Assembly: GCF_001570485.1 (NCBI RefSeq)
Contig: NZ_BCTA01000078.1
Span: 1-64,000 of the forward strand
Source: Mycolicibacterium novocastrense
Lineage (GTDB): Bacteria > Actinomycetota > Actinomycetes > Mycobacteriales > Mycobacteriaceae
Direction of reading: 5' to 3'
Length of the DNA: 64,000 nt
This document shows positions 15,044-22,807 of this stretch, one piece after another. How positions within the stretch are numbered: position 1 is the stretch's first letter; each line of letters opens with the position of its first letter. The notes below the pieces were generated by a model. It was not told the origin of the DNA and searched no databases. It saw nothing but the letters and a program-made list of their open reading frames with translations. The translations under genes and the position numbers were made by a program.

Positions 15044-17212
15044 CTACAACATGCAGCTGACGCAGCCCTCGACTTCGGTTCCCTCCAAAGCCATCTGGCG
15101 CAGCCGGATGTAGTACAGCGTCTTGATGCCCTTGCGCCAGGCGTAGATCTGCGCCTTGTTCACATCGCGCGTGGTGGCGGTGTCCTTGAAGAACAGCGTC
15201 AGGCTCAAGCCCTGGTCCACATGCTGGGTGGCCGCGGCGTAGGTGTCGATGACCTTCTCGTACCCGATCTCGTATGCGTCCTGGAAGTACTCCAGGTTCT
15301 CGTTGGTCATGTAGGGCGCCGGGTAGTAGACGCGGCCGATCTTGCCTTCCTTACGGATCTCGACCTTGGACGCGATCGGGTGGATCGAGGAAGTCGAGTG
15401 GTTGATGTAGCTGATCGACCCCGTCGGCGGCACCGCCTGCAGGTTCTGGTTGTAGATGCCGTGCTGTTGCACCGACTCCTTGAGCCGCTTCCAGTCCTCC
15501 TGATCGGGGATTCGGATGCCGGCATCGACGAACAGCTGACGGACCTTGTCGGTCTTGGGCTCCCACACCTGCTCGGTGTACTTGTCGAAGAACTCCCCCG
15601 ACGCGTACTTGGACTTCTCGAAGCCCTTGAACGCCGTACCGCGTTCGATCGCAATGCGATTCGACGCCCGCAGCGCGTGATAGAGCACGGTGTAGAAGTA
15701 GATGTTGGTGAAGTCCACACCCTCTTCGGAGCCGTAGAAGATCCGCTCCCGCGCCAGGTACCCGTGCAGGTTCATCTGCCCGAGACCGATCGCGTGAGAG
15801 TCGTTGTTGCCCTGCTCGATCGAGGGCACCGAGGTGATGTGCGTCTGATCGCTCACCGCGGTCAGCGCGCGGATGGCCACCTCGATCGTCTGCGCGAAGT
15901 CCGGCGAGTCCATCGCCTTGGCGATGTTCAACGAGCCCAGGTTGCACGAGATGTCCTTGCCGATCTTCTTGTAGGACAAGTCCTCGTTGAACTCCGACGG
16001 CGTCGACACCTGCAGGATCTCCGAGCACAGGTTCGAGTGGGTGATCTTGCCGTCGATCGGGTTCGACCGGTTCACCGTGTCCTCGAACATGATGTACGGG
16101 TAGCCCGACTCGAACTGCAGCTCGGCCAGTGTCTGGAAGAACTCGCGCGCCTTGATCTTCGTCTTGCGGATTCGGCTGTCGTCGACCATCTCGTAGTACT
16201 TCTCGGTGACCGAGATGTCGGCGAACGGCAGACCGTAGACCCGTTCGACGTCGTAGGGCGAGAACAGGTACATGTCCTCGTTCTTCTTGGCCAGCTCGAA
16301 CGTGATGTCGGGGATCACCACGCCCAGGCTCAGCGTCTTGATCCGGATCTTCTCGTCGGCGTTCTCGCGCTTGGTGTCGAGGAACCGGTAGATGTCGGGA
16401 TGGTGGGCGTGCAGGTACACCGCGCCGGCACCCTGGCGGGCGCCGAGCTGATTGGCATAGGAGAACGAGTCCTCGAGCAGTTTCATGATCGGGATGACGC
16501 CCGAGCTCTGGTTCTCGATGTTCTTGATCGGGGCGCCGTGCTCACGAATGTTTGTCAGCAGCAACGCGACTCCGCCACCGCGCTTGGACAGCTGTAGCGC
16601 CGAGTTGATCGAGCGGCCGATCGACTCCATGTTGTCTTCGATGCGAAGGAGGAAGCACGAAACCGGTTCTCCACGTTGCTTTTTCCCTGAATTCAGGAAT
16701 GTCGGCGTGGCAGGCTGGAAGCGGCCGTCGATGATTTCGTCGACCAGCTTCTCGGCCAGCGTGGTGTCGCCGGCCGCCAGGGTGAGCGCCACCATCACCA
16801 CGCGGTCCTCGAAGCGCTCCAGGTAGCGCTTTCCGTCGAAGGTCTTCAGCGTGTAGGAGGTGTAGTACTTGAACGCGCCGAGGAACGTCGGGAACCGGAA
16901 CTTTTTGGCGTACGCGCGATCCAGCAGCGTCTTGACGAAGTTACGCGAGTACTGGTCGAGTACCTCACGCTCGTAGTACTCCTTCTGGATTAGGTAGTCG
17001 AGCTTCTCGTCCTGATTGTGGAAGAAGACCGTGTTCTGGTTGACGTGCTGCAGGAAGTACTCGCGCGCGGCAAGCACATCCTTGTCGAACTGAATCTTGC
17101 CGTCGGCGTCGTACAGATTCAGCATCGCGTTGAGCGCGTGATAATCCGTCTCGCCGGGCAGCGTTGCCGGCGCGGAGGTTACAGGCTCTGCAGCTGTGAC
17201 GGTTGGTGACAC
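15044..17212 (-). CDS. nrdE: Class Ib ribonucleotide reductase large (alpha) subunit
   Basis: The 722-residue catalytic subunit reduces NDPs to dNDPs using a radical from NrdF and electrons from NrdH. It has the substrate-site segment SCFLLRIEDNMESIG with the first redox cysteine, the NLCSEI segment with the thiyl-radical cysteine, SCNLGSLNIAKAM, and the C-terminal redox pair CVSCML that exchanges with NrdH. Length fits class Ib enzymes. GTG 17212 gives a start overlapping the end of nrdI by 34 bases; the longer frame upstream is not needed. It is the last gene of the nrdHIE operon; nrdF is 8.4 kb further on. Confidence 0.97.
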   Translation of the reverse strand: MSPTVTAAEPVTSAPATLPGETDYHALNAMLNLYDADGKIQFDKDVLAAREYFLQHVNQNTVFFHNQDEKLDYLIQKEYYEREVLDQYSRNFVKTLLDRAYAKKFRFPTFLGAFKYYTSYTLKTFDGKRYLERFEDRVVMVALTLAAGDTTLAEKLVDEIIDGRFQPATPTFLNSGKKQRGEPVSCFLLRIEDNMESIGRSINSALQLSKRGGGVALLLTNIREHGAPIKNIENQSSGVIPIMKLLEDSFSYANQLGARQGAGAVYLHAHHPDIYRFLDTKRENADEKIRIKTLSLGVVIPDITFELAKKNEDMYLFSPYDVERVYGLPFADISVTEKYYEMVDDSRIRKTKIKAREFFQTLAELQFESGYPYIMFEDTVNRSNPIDGKITHSNLCSEILQVSTPSEFNEDLSYKKIGKDISCNLGSLNIAKAMDSPDFAQTIEVAIRALTAVSDQTHITSVPSIEQGNNDSHAIGLGQMNLHGYLARERIFYGSEEGVDFTNIYFYTVLYHALRASNRIAIERGTAFKGFEKSKYASGEFFDKYTEQVWEPKTDKVRQLFVDAGIRIPDQEDWKRLKESVQQHGIYNQNLQAVPPTGSISYINHSTSSIHPIASKVEIRKEGKIGRVYYPAPYMTNENLEYFQDAYEIGYEKVIDTYAAATQHVDQGLSLTLFFKDTATTRDVNKAQIYAWRKGIKTLYYIRLRQMALEGTEVEGCVSCML

Positions 17213-17622
17213 GTCTGGTCCTTCCAAAAGTCTTCCAAACCCGAACGGACGGCGTCGACGTCGTCCGGGGTTCCCATCAGTTCGAAGCGGTACAGGTACG
17301 GGACGCCGCACTTGCGGGACACGACATTGCCCGCGTAGGCGAACTCGGCGCCGAAGTTGTTGTTGCCCGCCGCGATCACGCCACGGATCAACGACCGGTT
17401 GTGTTCGTTGTTGAGGAAAGCGATGACCTGCTTGGGCACATAGCCACCGTCGTTGATGTCCGGTGTGGCCCGCCCACCGCCGTAGGTGGGCAGGACCAAC
17501 ACGTAGGGCTGGTCGACTTCGATGCGCCCGTGCAGCGGAATCCGGATGGCGGGCAGGCCCAGCTTCTGGACGAAGCGATGGGTGTTCTCCGAGACGCTGG
17601 AGAAGTACACGAGGTTGCTCAC
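17179..17622 (-). CDS. nrdI: Flavodoxin-like NrdI, activates NrdF
   Basis: The 147-residue flavoprotein reduces oxygen to superoxide for assembly of the Mn(III)2-tyrosyl radical cofactor of NrdF. Typical segments are NLVYFSSVSENTHRFVQKLG (FMN phosphate loop SSVSENT), VLVLPTYGGG and GVIAAGNNNFGAEFAYAG. GTG 17622 follows AAAGGGGGA. It lies between nrdH and nrdE, overlapping nrdE by 34 bases. Confidence 0.96.
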   Translation of the reverse strand: MSNLVYFSSVSENTHRFVQKLGLPAIRIPLHGRIEVDQPYVLVLPTYGGGRATPDINDGGYVPKQVIAFLNNEHNRSLIRGVIAAGNNNFGAEFAYAGNVVSRKCGVPYLYRFELMGTPDDVDAVRSGLEDFWKDQTCHQPSQLQSL

Positions 17623-17660
17623 GCGTCCCCCTTTCTGCCCGTCGAGTACCCCTGAGTCGT

Positions 17661-17909
17661 CTAAGCCGTCGCGGCGACCGCTCCGAGCGCCTTGATGCGG
17701 TCGGGGCGGAAGCCCGACCAGTGCTCGTTGCCGGCCACGACGACCGGGGCCTGCAGGTAACCCAGCGCCATCACGTAGTCGCGGGCTTCGCTGTCGAGGC
17801 TGATGTCGACGGTCTCGTAGGCGATGCCCTGCTTGTCCAACGCCTTGTAGGTGGCGTTGCACTGCACGCATGCGGGCTTGGTGTACACGGTGATCGAGTG
17901 CTGAGTCAT
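17661..17909 (-). CDS. nrdH: NrdH redoxin (glutaredoxin-like)
   Basis: The 82-residue thioredoxin-fold protein carries the CVQC redox pair (Cys14, Cys17) and the C-terminal WSGFRPDRIKAL signature. It is reduced by thioredoxin reductase and feeds electrons to the NrdE C-terminal cysteines. ATG 17909 follows GAGGAG. An in-frame ATG at 17987 would add 26 residues with cysteines at every fourth position (KKCPTSCQPACRASC); the internal start fits the family, but that leader is curious. First gene of nrdHIE. Confidence 0.96.
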   Translation of the reverse strand: MTQHSITVYTKPACVQCNATYKALDKQGIAYETVDISLDSEARDYVMALGYLQAPVVVAGNEHWSGFRPDRIKALGAVAATA

Positions 17910-18132
17910 CTGCGGTACGGCTCCTCTACAACTGGCCCTGCACGCTGGCTGGCAACTGGTCGGACACTTCTTGTTGCCGAGATTCATTGAATTTCAGCAG
18001 CCCGGAGGCCCGGAAAATTCCTGCCGTCCGAGGCCACCGCCGGTGTCTCTGGGAAGACCCATACAACCGGGTTCGGGGGCTCCGGCCGGCCCTCGGAAGG
18101 CTTGGGAATCGTGGGGCCTGTCGGTGCTCGAA
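17910..18132 (-). other. Long 5' leader of nrdHIE with a Cys-rich in-frame leader frame
   Basis: About 220 bases separate the putative NrdR-controlled promoter from nrdH. The last 78 bases are an open frame in phase with nrdH (ATG 17987) encoding CPTSCQPACRASC. No cobalamin box or other known riboswitch motif was recognised. Confidence 0.3.
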
Positions 18133-18148
18133 ACACTACACCTAGTGT
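18133..18148 (-). promoter_or_regulatory. Proximal NrdR box of nrdHIE
   Basis: ACACTACACCTAGTGT has perfect 6-base arms ACACTA/TAGTGT and closely fits the NrdR consensus. On the minus strand its TAGTGT could be the -10 element, with TTCGCA 17 bases upstream as -35. The same orientation (GTAGTGT towards the gene) is seen in the proximal nrdF box. Confidence 0.75.
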
Positions 18149-18164
18149 CCGACATTGCGAAGGA

Positions 18165-18180
18165 ATACCAGATGTTCTGA
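18165..18180 (-). promoter_or_regulatory. Degenerate distal NrdR box of nrdHIE
   Basis: ATACCAGATGTTCTGA matches 9 of 16 positions of the NrdR consensus, weak by itself, but it lies exactly 16 bases beyond the strong box, the same spacing as in the nrdF promoter. The remaining gap 18181-18404 up to the next gene shows nothing I can name. Confidence 0.4.
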
Positions 18181-18404
18181 ATAACAATTCTGGAATTCCC
18201 AGGTCGTAAGCTCTTCTGGCCACCGCGCCCCGGCGTGTCGCACGTCACACTGCGGGCGTGTCGCGCGCGCCTCGCTCGACGCGGTGCGCCGTGCGGTAGA
18301 TATAGCAGCCGGGACCGACAACCAAGCCGAGCGCCGAACCGACCCAGCAAAGCCGTCGGCCGGTCGATTCGACCCCCGCCGACGGCTCTGTGCGCTTCCG
18401 ACGG

Positions 18405-18956
18405 TCAGCCCGTTTCGGCGACCAATTTGCCGATGACATCGCGCAGGTTCGCGGCCACCTCGGCATTCTCGCGCGGATGCCTCCCGTCGAACGCCTTGCT
18501 CGGCACCGACAGCTTGAGATCCTCGACGACCCGCGGTCCGGCGATGGCGAAGCTCTTACGCGTCTCGTCATGCGCCCACTGGCCGCCATACCGCCCGAGT
18601 GCCGCGCCGACGACCGCGAGCGGCTTGTCTTTGAGCGCGCTGTTGCCGTACGGCCGCGACAACCAGTCGATCGCGTTCTTGAGCACGCCCGGGATGCTGC
18701 CGTTGTATTCAGGGGTCACGACCAGCGCGGCATCCGCATCGGCGGCCGCTTGACGCAGCGCCACCACGGGTTCGGCGACGTCATCGTTGTCGATGTCCTC
18801 GTTGTAGAACGGCAGCTCACCCAGCCTGTCGAAGAACTGTAGACGGACACCGTCGGGAGCGGTTTCCAGCGCGAGGTCGACCAACTGCCGGTTGATCGAC
18901 GCCGCTCGCAGGCTGCCCAGCAGAACCAGCACGTTCACGTTTTCGGTATCCGACAT
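18405..18956 (-). CDS. NADPH-dependent FMN reductase
   Basis: The 183-residue flavodoxin-fold enzyme has the FMN phosphate loop GSLRAASINRQLV near the N-terminus and PEYNGSIPGVLKNAIDW in the middle, the NADPH-dependent FMN/quinone reductase signature. It probably reduces quinones, azo compounds or free FMN. ATG 18956 follows GAAGGG nine bases upstream. It is the counterpart of Rv3054c and is divergent from a TetR gene; a palindrome in between (19004-19017) may be the shared operator. Confidence 0.93.
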   Translation of the reverse strand: MSDTENVNVLVLLGSLRAASINRQLVDLALETAPDGVRLQFFDRLGELPFYNEDIDNDDVAEPVVALRQAAADADAALVVTPEYNGSIPGVLKNAIDWLSRPYGNSALKDKPLAVVGAALGRYGGQWAHDETRKSFAIAGPRVVEDLKLSVPSKAFDGRHPRENAEVAANLRDVIGKLVAETG

Positions 18957-19003
18957 CTTTGCCATCCCTTCGGTCGCCGGTGGAAATCCTCGCACAGGAT
19001 AAC

Positions 19004-19017
19004 CGGACTGCGGTCCG
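19004..19017. promoter_or_regulatory. Candidate TetR operator in a divergent promoter
   Basis: CGGAC and GTCCG flank TGCG. It lies midway between the FMN reductase and TetR genes (90-base gap) and is the only clear palindrome there. Confidence 0.45.
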
Positions 19018-19034
19018 ATTGATTCCGCCTGAAC

Positions 19035-19040
19035 TAAACT
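19035..19040 (+). promoter_or_regulatory. -10 element suggesting leaderless transcription of the TetR gene
   Basis: TAAACT ends seven bases before ATG 19047, so transcription would start at or next to the A of the start codon. No Shine-Dalgarno is seen. Leaderless mRNAs are common in mycobacteria. Confidence 0.4.
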
Positions 19041-19046
19041 GCTGAC

Positions 19047-19655
19047 ATGGCCGCTCCTCGTCCGCTCAACGAGCTGCCGGTCACCGACCAAACTCCCCAT
19101 GAACGTGGGGACGCCGCCCGCAACCGCACCCTACTTCTGGACGCCGCACGCCGGCTCATCGCCGAGCGGGGTGCCGACTCGGTCACCACCGACGACATCG
19201 CCACGGCGGCCGGCGTCGGCAAGGGCACCTTGTTCCGCCGGTTCGGCAGCCGCGCGGGGTTGATGATCGTGTTGCTCGACGAGGACGAGAAAGCACATCA
19301 GGAAGCGTTCCTGTTCGGACCGCCGCCTCTTGGCCCGGGCGCGCCGCCGCTCGAACGGCTGCTGGCCTACGGGCGAGATCGGCTGGCATTCGTGCACAGA
19401 CATCACGCACTGCTGTCCGACGCCAACCGGGACCCCCAAACGCGGTTCAACGCCCCCGCGACACTGCATCACCGGCATGTGCGGGTTTTGTTGGAGTCCG
19501 CGGGCACGACCGGTGACCTCGATGCGCAGGCCGCCGCGCTGCTGGCATTGCTCGACGCGGACTACGTGCAGCATCAACTCCAGGCGCGCGGCGCGACGAT
19601 CGAGTCGCTCGGTGATGCGTGGGAGTCGTTGGCGCGCAAGCTGTGCGGCCAATGA
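19047..19655 (+). CDS. TetR-family transcriptional regulator
   Basis: The 202-residue protein has an N-terminal HTH (RTLLLDAARRLIAERGADS, DIATAAGVGKGTLFRRFGSRAGL) and a helical C-terminal ligand domain. It matches Rv3055 by position. Divergent to the FMN reductase gene, it likely represses both. dinB2 starts seven bases after its stop, so dinB2 is probably transcribed from the same promoter. Confidence 0.93.
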   Translation: MAAPRPLNELPVTDQTPHERGDAARNRTLLLDAARRLIAERGADSVTTDDIATAAGVGKGTLFRRFGSRAGLMIVLLDEDEKAHQEAFLFGPPPLGPGAPPLERLLAYGRDRLAFVHRHHALLSDANRDPQTRFNAPATLHHRHVRVLLESAGTTGDLDAQAAALLALLDADYVQHQLQARGATIESLGDAWESLARKLCGQ

Positions 19656-19662
19656 GCGTCCG

Positions 19663-20733
19663 ATGAGACGCTGGGTCCTGCATGTCGATCTCGACCAGTT
19701 CCAGGCCGCCGTCGAGATCCGGCGCAACCCGCAACTGGCCGGGCAACCGATCATCGTCGGCGGCAACGGCGACCCGAACGAGCCCCGCAAAGTCGTCACG
19801 TGCGCGTCCTATCCGGCCCGGACGTACGGCGTGCGGGCGGGCATGCCGCTGCGCACCGCCTCCCGCAAGTGCCCGGATGCGACGTTCCTTCCGTTGGACA
19901 CCGATGCTTACGACGAGGCCTCCGAGGAGGTCATGGGCGTGCTGCGCGACTTCGGACATCCCGTGGAGGTATGGGGTTGGGACGAGGCCTATGTCGGCGC
20001 CGACCTGGACGACACGCACAGCCCGCACGAACTCGCCGAGCGGATCCGCGAGGTGATCGCCGCCGAGACCGGTCTGTCGTGCTCGGTGGGCATCAGCGAC
20101 AACAAACAACGCGCCAAGGTCGCGACCGGCTTCGGCAAGCCGGGACCCGAACCCGGCGAGTCGGCGGGCGTGTACCAACTCACCGACGAGAACTGGATGG
20201 CCGTCATGGGCGACCGGGAGGTCGAGGCCCTCTGGGGGATCGGCCCGAAGACGGCCAAAAGGCTTGCCGCGATGGGTATCGGCACCGTCGCCGATCTGGC
20301 CGGCACCGACGCGACGGTGCTCACCGAGGCGTTCGGCCCGACCACCGGGCTGTGGATTCTGCTGCTCGCCAAGGGCGGTGGCGACAAAGACGTCAGCGCC
20401 GCGCCGTGGGTGCCGCGTTCCCGCAGCCACGTCATCACCTTCCCTCGCGATCTCACCGAGCGCGACGAGATGGATTCCGCCATCATCGATTTGGCGCGGC
20501 AGACGCTGACCGACGTCGTCGAGCAGAATCGGGTCGTCACCCGGGTGGCGGTGACGGTCCGAACCAAGACCTTCTACACGAGGACCAAGATCCGCAAACT
20601 GCCCGAACCCACGGTGGACGAGAACCTCATCACGCGAACGGCACTGGAGATACTCGGCCAGTTCGAACTCGATCGCCCCGTCCGGCTGTTGGGTGTGCGA
20701 CTCGAACTGGCGCCACCGGAAGGCGGGTACTGA
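19663..20733 (+). CDS. dinB2: Y-family DNA polymerase IV of the mycobacterial DinB2 type
   Basis: The 356-residue translesion polymerase has catalytic acidic residues in HVDLDQFQ (Asp9) and WGWDEAYVG (Asp-Glu), finger-domain residues in GGNGDPNEPRKVVTCASYPARTYGVRAGMP, helix-hairpin-helix GIGPKTAKRLAAMGIGTVADLA, and a little-finger domain. It lacks an obvious C-terminal beta-clamp motif, as known for DinB2 (Rv3056). The steric-gate position, aromatic in most polymerases and Leu in M. smegmatis DinB2, is Gln14 here (codon CAG at 19702-19704). This may affect discrimination against ribonucleotides. It lies behind a TetR gene and one base before an AAA ATPase gene. Confidence 0.95.
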   Translation: MRRWVLHVDLDQFQAAVEIRRNPQLAGQPIIVGGNGDPNEPRKVVTCASYPARTYGVRAGMPLRTASRKCPDATFLPLDTDAYDEASEEVMGVLRDFGHPVEVWGWDEAYVGADLDDTHSPHELAERIREVIAAETGLSCSVGISDNKQRAKVATGFGKPGPEPGESAGVYQLTDENWMAVMGDREVEALWGIGPKTAKRLAAMGIGTVADLAGTDATVLTEAFGPTTGLWILLLAKGGGDKDVSAAPWVPRSRSHVITFPRDLTERDEMDSAIIDLARQTLTDVVEQNRVVTRVAVTVRTKTFYTRTKIRKLPEPTVDENLITRTALEILGQFELDRPVRLLGVRLELAPPEGGY

Positions 20734-20734
20734 G

Positions 20735-21925
20735 GTGCTCACCACGGTCGCGATCCGCGGATACCGCTCACTGCGCGAGATCGTGCTACCGCTAGCGGGG
20801 CTGACCGTCATCACCGGCGCCAACGGAACGGGTAAGTCGTCGCTGTATCGGGCGTTGCGCCTGCTCGCCGACTGCGGCCGCGGTGAGGTGATCGGATCGC
20901 TGGCCCGCGAGGGCGGGCTGCAGTCGGTCCTGTGGGCGGGCCCCGAACAACTGGGCGGGGCGCGCCGCACCGGACAGGTTCAAGGCACGACCCGCACAGG
21001 TCCCGTGTCTCTCGAAATGGGGTTCGCAGCAGACGATTTCGGCTATCTCGTCGACCTCGGCCTTCCCCAGATGGCGGGACATCAGTCGCTGTTCTCGCTC
21101 GACCCGGAGATCAAACGTGAGGCGGTGTTCGCCGGGCCCGTCATGCGCAACAGCTCGACGCTGGTGCGCCGCACCCGCGACTACGTCGAGGCGCGCGCCG
21201 AATCCGGCCGCGGATTCGACAAGGTGACGCAAGCCCTTCCGGCCCACCGCAGCGTGCTGGCCGAGTATGCCCATCCCGGTGCGCACCCCGAGCTTGCGGC
21301 GGTGCGGGACCGGTTGCGTAACTGGCGGTTCTACGACGGCTTTCGCGTCGACGCCGCAGCACCCTCGCGGCGGCGCACCGTCGGGACCCGCACGCCCGTG
21401 CTCTCCGACGACGGCAGTGACCTGGCCGCCGCGATCCAGACCATCATCGAGATCGGCCACGACGAGCTGCACCGGGCGATCGCCGAGGCCTTCGACGGGG
21501 CGACGGTGTCGATTGCCGTGCACGACGGCCTGTTCGACCTGCAGCTGCATCAGCGGGGTATGCTGCGCCCACTGCGGGCCGCCGAATTATCCGACGGCAC
21601 ACTGCGATTCCTTCTGTGGGCCGCCGCGCTGCTGAGCCCGCGGCCGCCGTCGCTGATGGTGCTCAACGAACCGGAGACGTCTCTGCACCCGGACCTCGTG
21701 GGCCCGCTGGCGTCATTGATCCGCGCCGCGGCGGACACCACCCAGGTCGTCGTCGTCACTCATTCCAAGGCGCTGCTCGAACATCTCGACACCGTCACCG
21801 TGGGCGATGCCGCCGAGACCGAAGCGTCCGCGGTGGAGATCCCGTTGTACAAGGACCTCGGCGAGACACGCGTCGATGGCCTCGGCATGCTCACCATGCC
21901 GCCGTGGGACTGGGGTAAGCGCTAG
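20735..21925 (+). CDS. AAA ATPase of the AAA_21/RecF-like type
   Basis: The 396-residue protein has Walker A GANGTGKSS (residues 28-36), a middle insertion, an ABC-like LSDGTLRFLLWAAALLSP signature and Walker B LMVLNEPETSLHPDL followed by VVVVTHSKALLEHL. This is a single-polypeptide SMC/RecF/OLD-like ATPase. GTG 20735 starts one base after the dinB2 stop. I see no nuclease (TOPRIM) domain. Relatives occur in DNA repair and in defence systems; its close linkage to dinB2 favours a DNA-damage role. Its stop interlocks with that of the SDR gene on the other strand (CTAG at 21922-21925). Confidence 0.85.
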   Translation: MLTTVAIRGYRSLREIVLPLAGLTVITGANGTGKSSLYRALRLLADCGRGEVIGSLAREGGLQSVLWAGPEQLGGARRTGQVQGTTRTGPVSLEMGFAADDFGYLVDLGLPQMAGHQSLFSLDPEIKREAVFAGPVMRNSSTLVRRTRDYVEARAESGRGFDKVTQALPAHRSVLAEYAHPGAHPELAAVRDRLRNWRFYDGFRVDAAAPSRRRTVGTRTPVLSDDGSDLAAAIQTIIEIGHDELHRAIAEAFDGATVSIAVHDGLFDLQLHQRGMLRPLRAAELSDGTLRFLLWAAALLSPRPPSLMVLNEPETSLHPDLVGPLASLIRAAADTTQVVVVTHSKALLEHLDTVTVGDAAETEASAVEIPLYKDLGETRVDGLGMLTMPPWDWGKR

Positions 21926-22782
21926 CCGCGGTGCGCCGAGGGCCGCAGCGCCTTGGTGAACAACACGTTCGCCTGGCGCATCGCGACACTGTAGGGCCAC
22001 CACATGGTGCGCTTGAACAGATACAACGCCCGGATGTCGGGCGAGGTGTAGATCAGGAACCGGTTGCGCCGCACCCCTTTGAGGATGCACTCGGCGGCGT
22101 GCTCGGGTGAGACCGCGTGCCCGCCGAATCGGTCGGTCCACTTCTTGACCCGCGGGTCTTCGCGGTCGACGCCGGCGATCTGAACCGTTTGCACCAGAGG
22201 CGTTTTCACCGCGCCCGGTACCACCACCGACACCCCGATCCGGTGTCGCGCCAGATCGAAACGCAGCACCTCCGACATACCGCGCAACCCGTACTTGCTC
22301 GCGCTGTAGGCCGCATGCCAGGGCAGCGCGACCAGCCCGGCCGCCGAGGACACGTTGACGATGTGACCGCCCGTGCCGGCCGCCACCATCGACGGCACGA
22401 ACGCCTCGATGACGTGGATCGGTCCCATCAGGTTGATGTCGACCATCGACTTCCAGTGCTGGTGCGTCAGCGTCGAGACAGTGCCCCACGCCGACACCCC
22501 GGCGATGTTCATCACGATGTCCATCGCGGGATGACGTGAGTGGATGTCGTCGGCGAACGCGACCACCGCGTCGTAGTCGGAGATATCAAGAGCGCGGTAC
22601 TCGGCCACCTCGGCGCCCAGGGCGCGCGCGTCGGCGACGGTCGTCTCCAGACCTTCGGCGTCGCGGTCGGTCAGATAGAGTTCGGCGCCCTCGGCGGCCA
22701 GCTTCAACGCGGTCGCGCGGCCGATGCCGCTGGCGGCCCCGGTCAGAAAGCAACGCTTGTTCGCATACCCGGTGTGCGCCAT
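21922..22782 (-). CDS. Short-chain dehydrogenase/reductase
   Basis: The 286-residue NAD(P)-dependent oxidoreductase has TGAASGIGRATAL (cofactor glycines), NIAGVSAWG, the catalytic Ser in VNVSSAAGLV and YSASK, plus a basic hydrophobic C-terminal segment (YLFKRTMWWPYSVAMRQ) that may touch membrane. Counterpart of Rv3057c. Substrate unknown; lipid alcohols or ketones are likely. Confidence 0.93.
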   Translation of the reverse strand: MAHTGYANKRCFLTGAASGIGRATALKLAAEGAELYLTDRDAEGLETTVADARALGAEVAEYRALDISDYDAVVAFADDIHSRHPAMDIVMNIAGVSAWGTVSTLTHQHWKSMVDINLMGPIHVIEAFVPSMVAAGTGGHIVNVSSAAGLVALPWHAAYSASKYGLRGMSEVLRFDLARHRIGVSVVVPGAVKTPLVQTVQIAGVDREDPRVKKWTDRFGGHAVSPEHAAECILKGVRRNRFLIYTSPDIRALYLFKRTMWWPYSVAMRQANVLFTKALRPSAHRG

Positions 22783-22807
22783 GGCGGTGAGGATACTTAT
22801 GCCCGCC

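Noticed and set aside
14978..16597. Open frame of 539 codons on the plus strand
   Set aside because: Antisense shadow of nrdE; His/Arg/Val-rich composition without any known motif.
17910..18132. Cobalamin or other riboswitch upstream of nrdH
   Set aside because: No B12-box-like or other known conserved core was found, and class Ib reductases are usually controlled by NrdR.
18181..18404. Small open frames between nrdH and the FMN reductase gene
   Set aside because: No ribosome-binding site or family similarity; codon use looks random.
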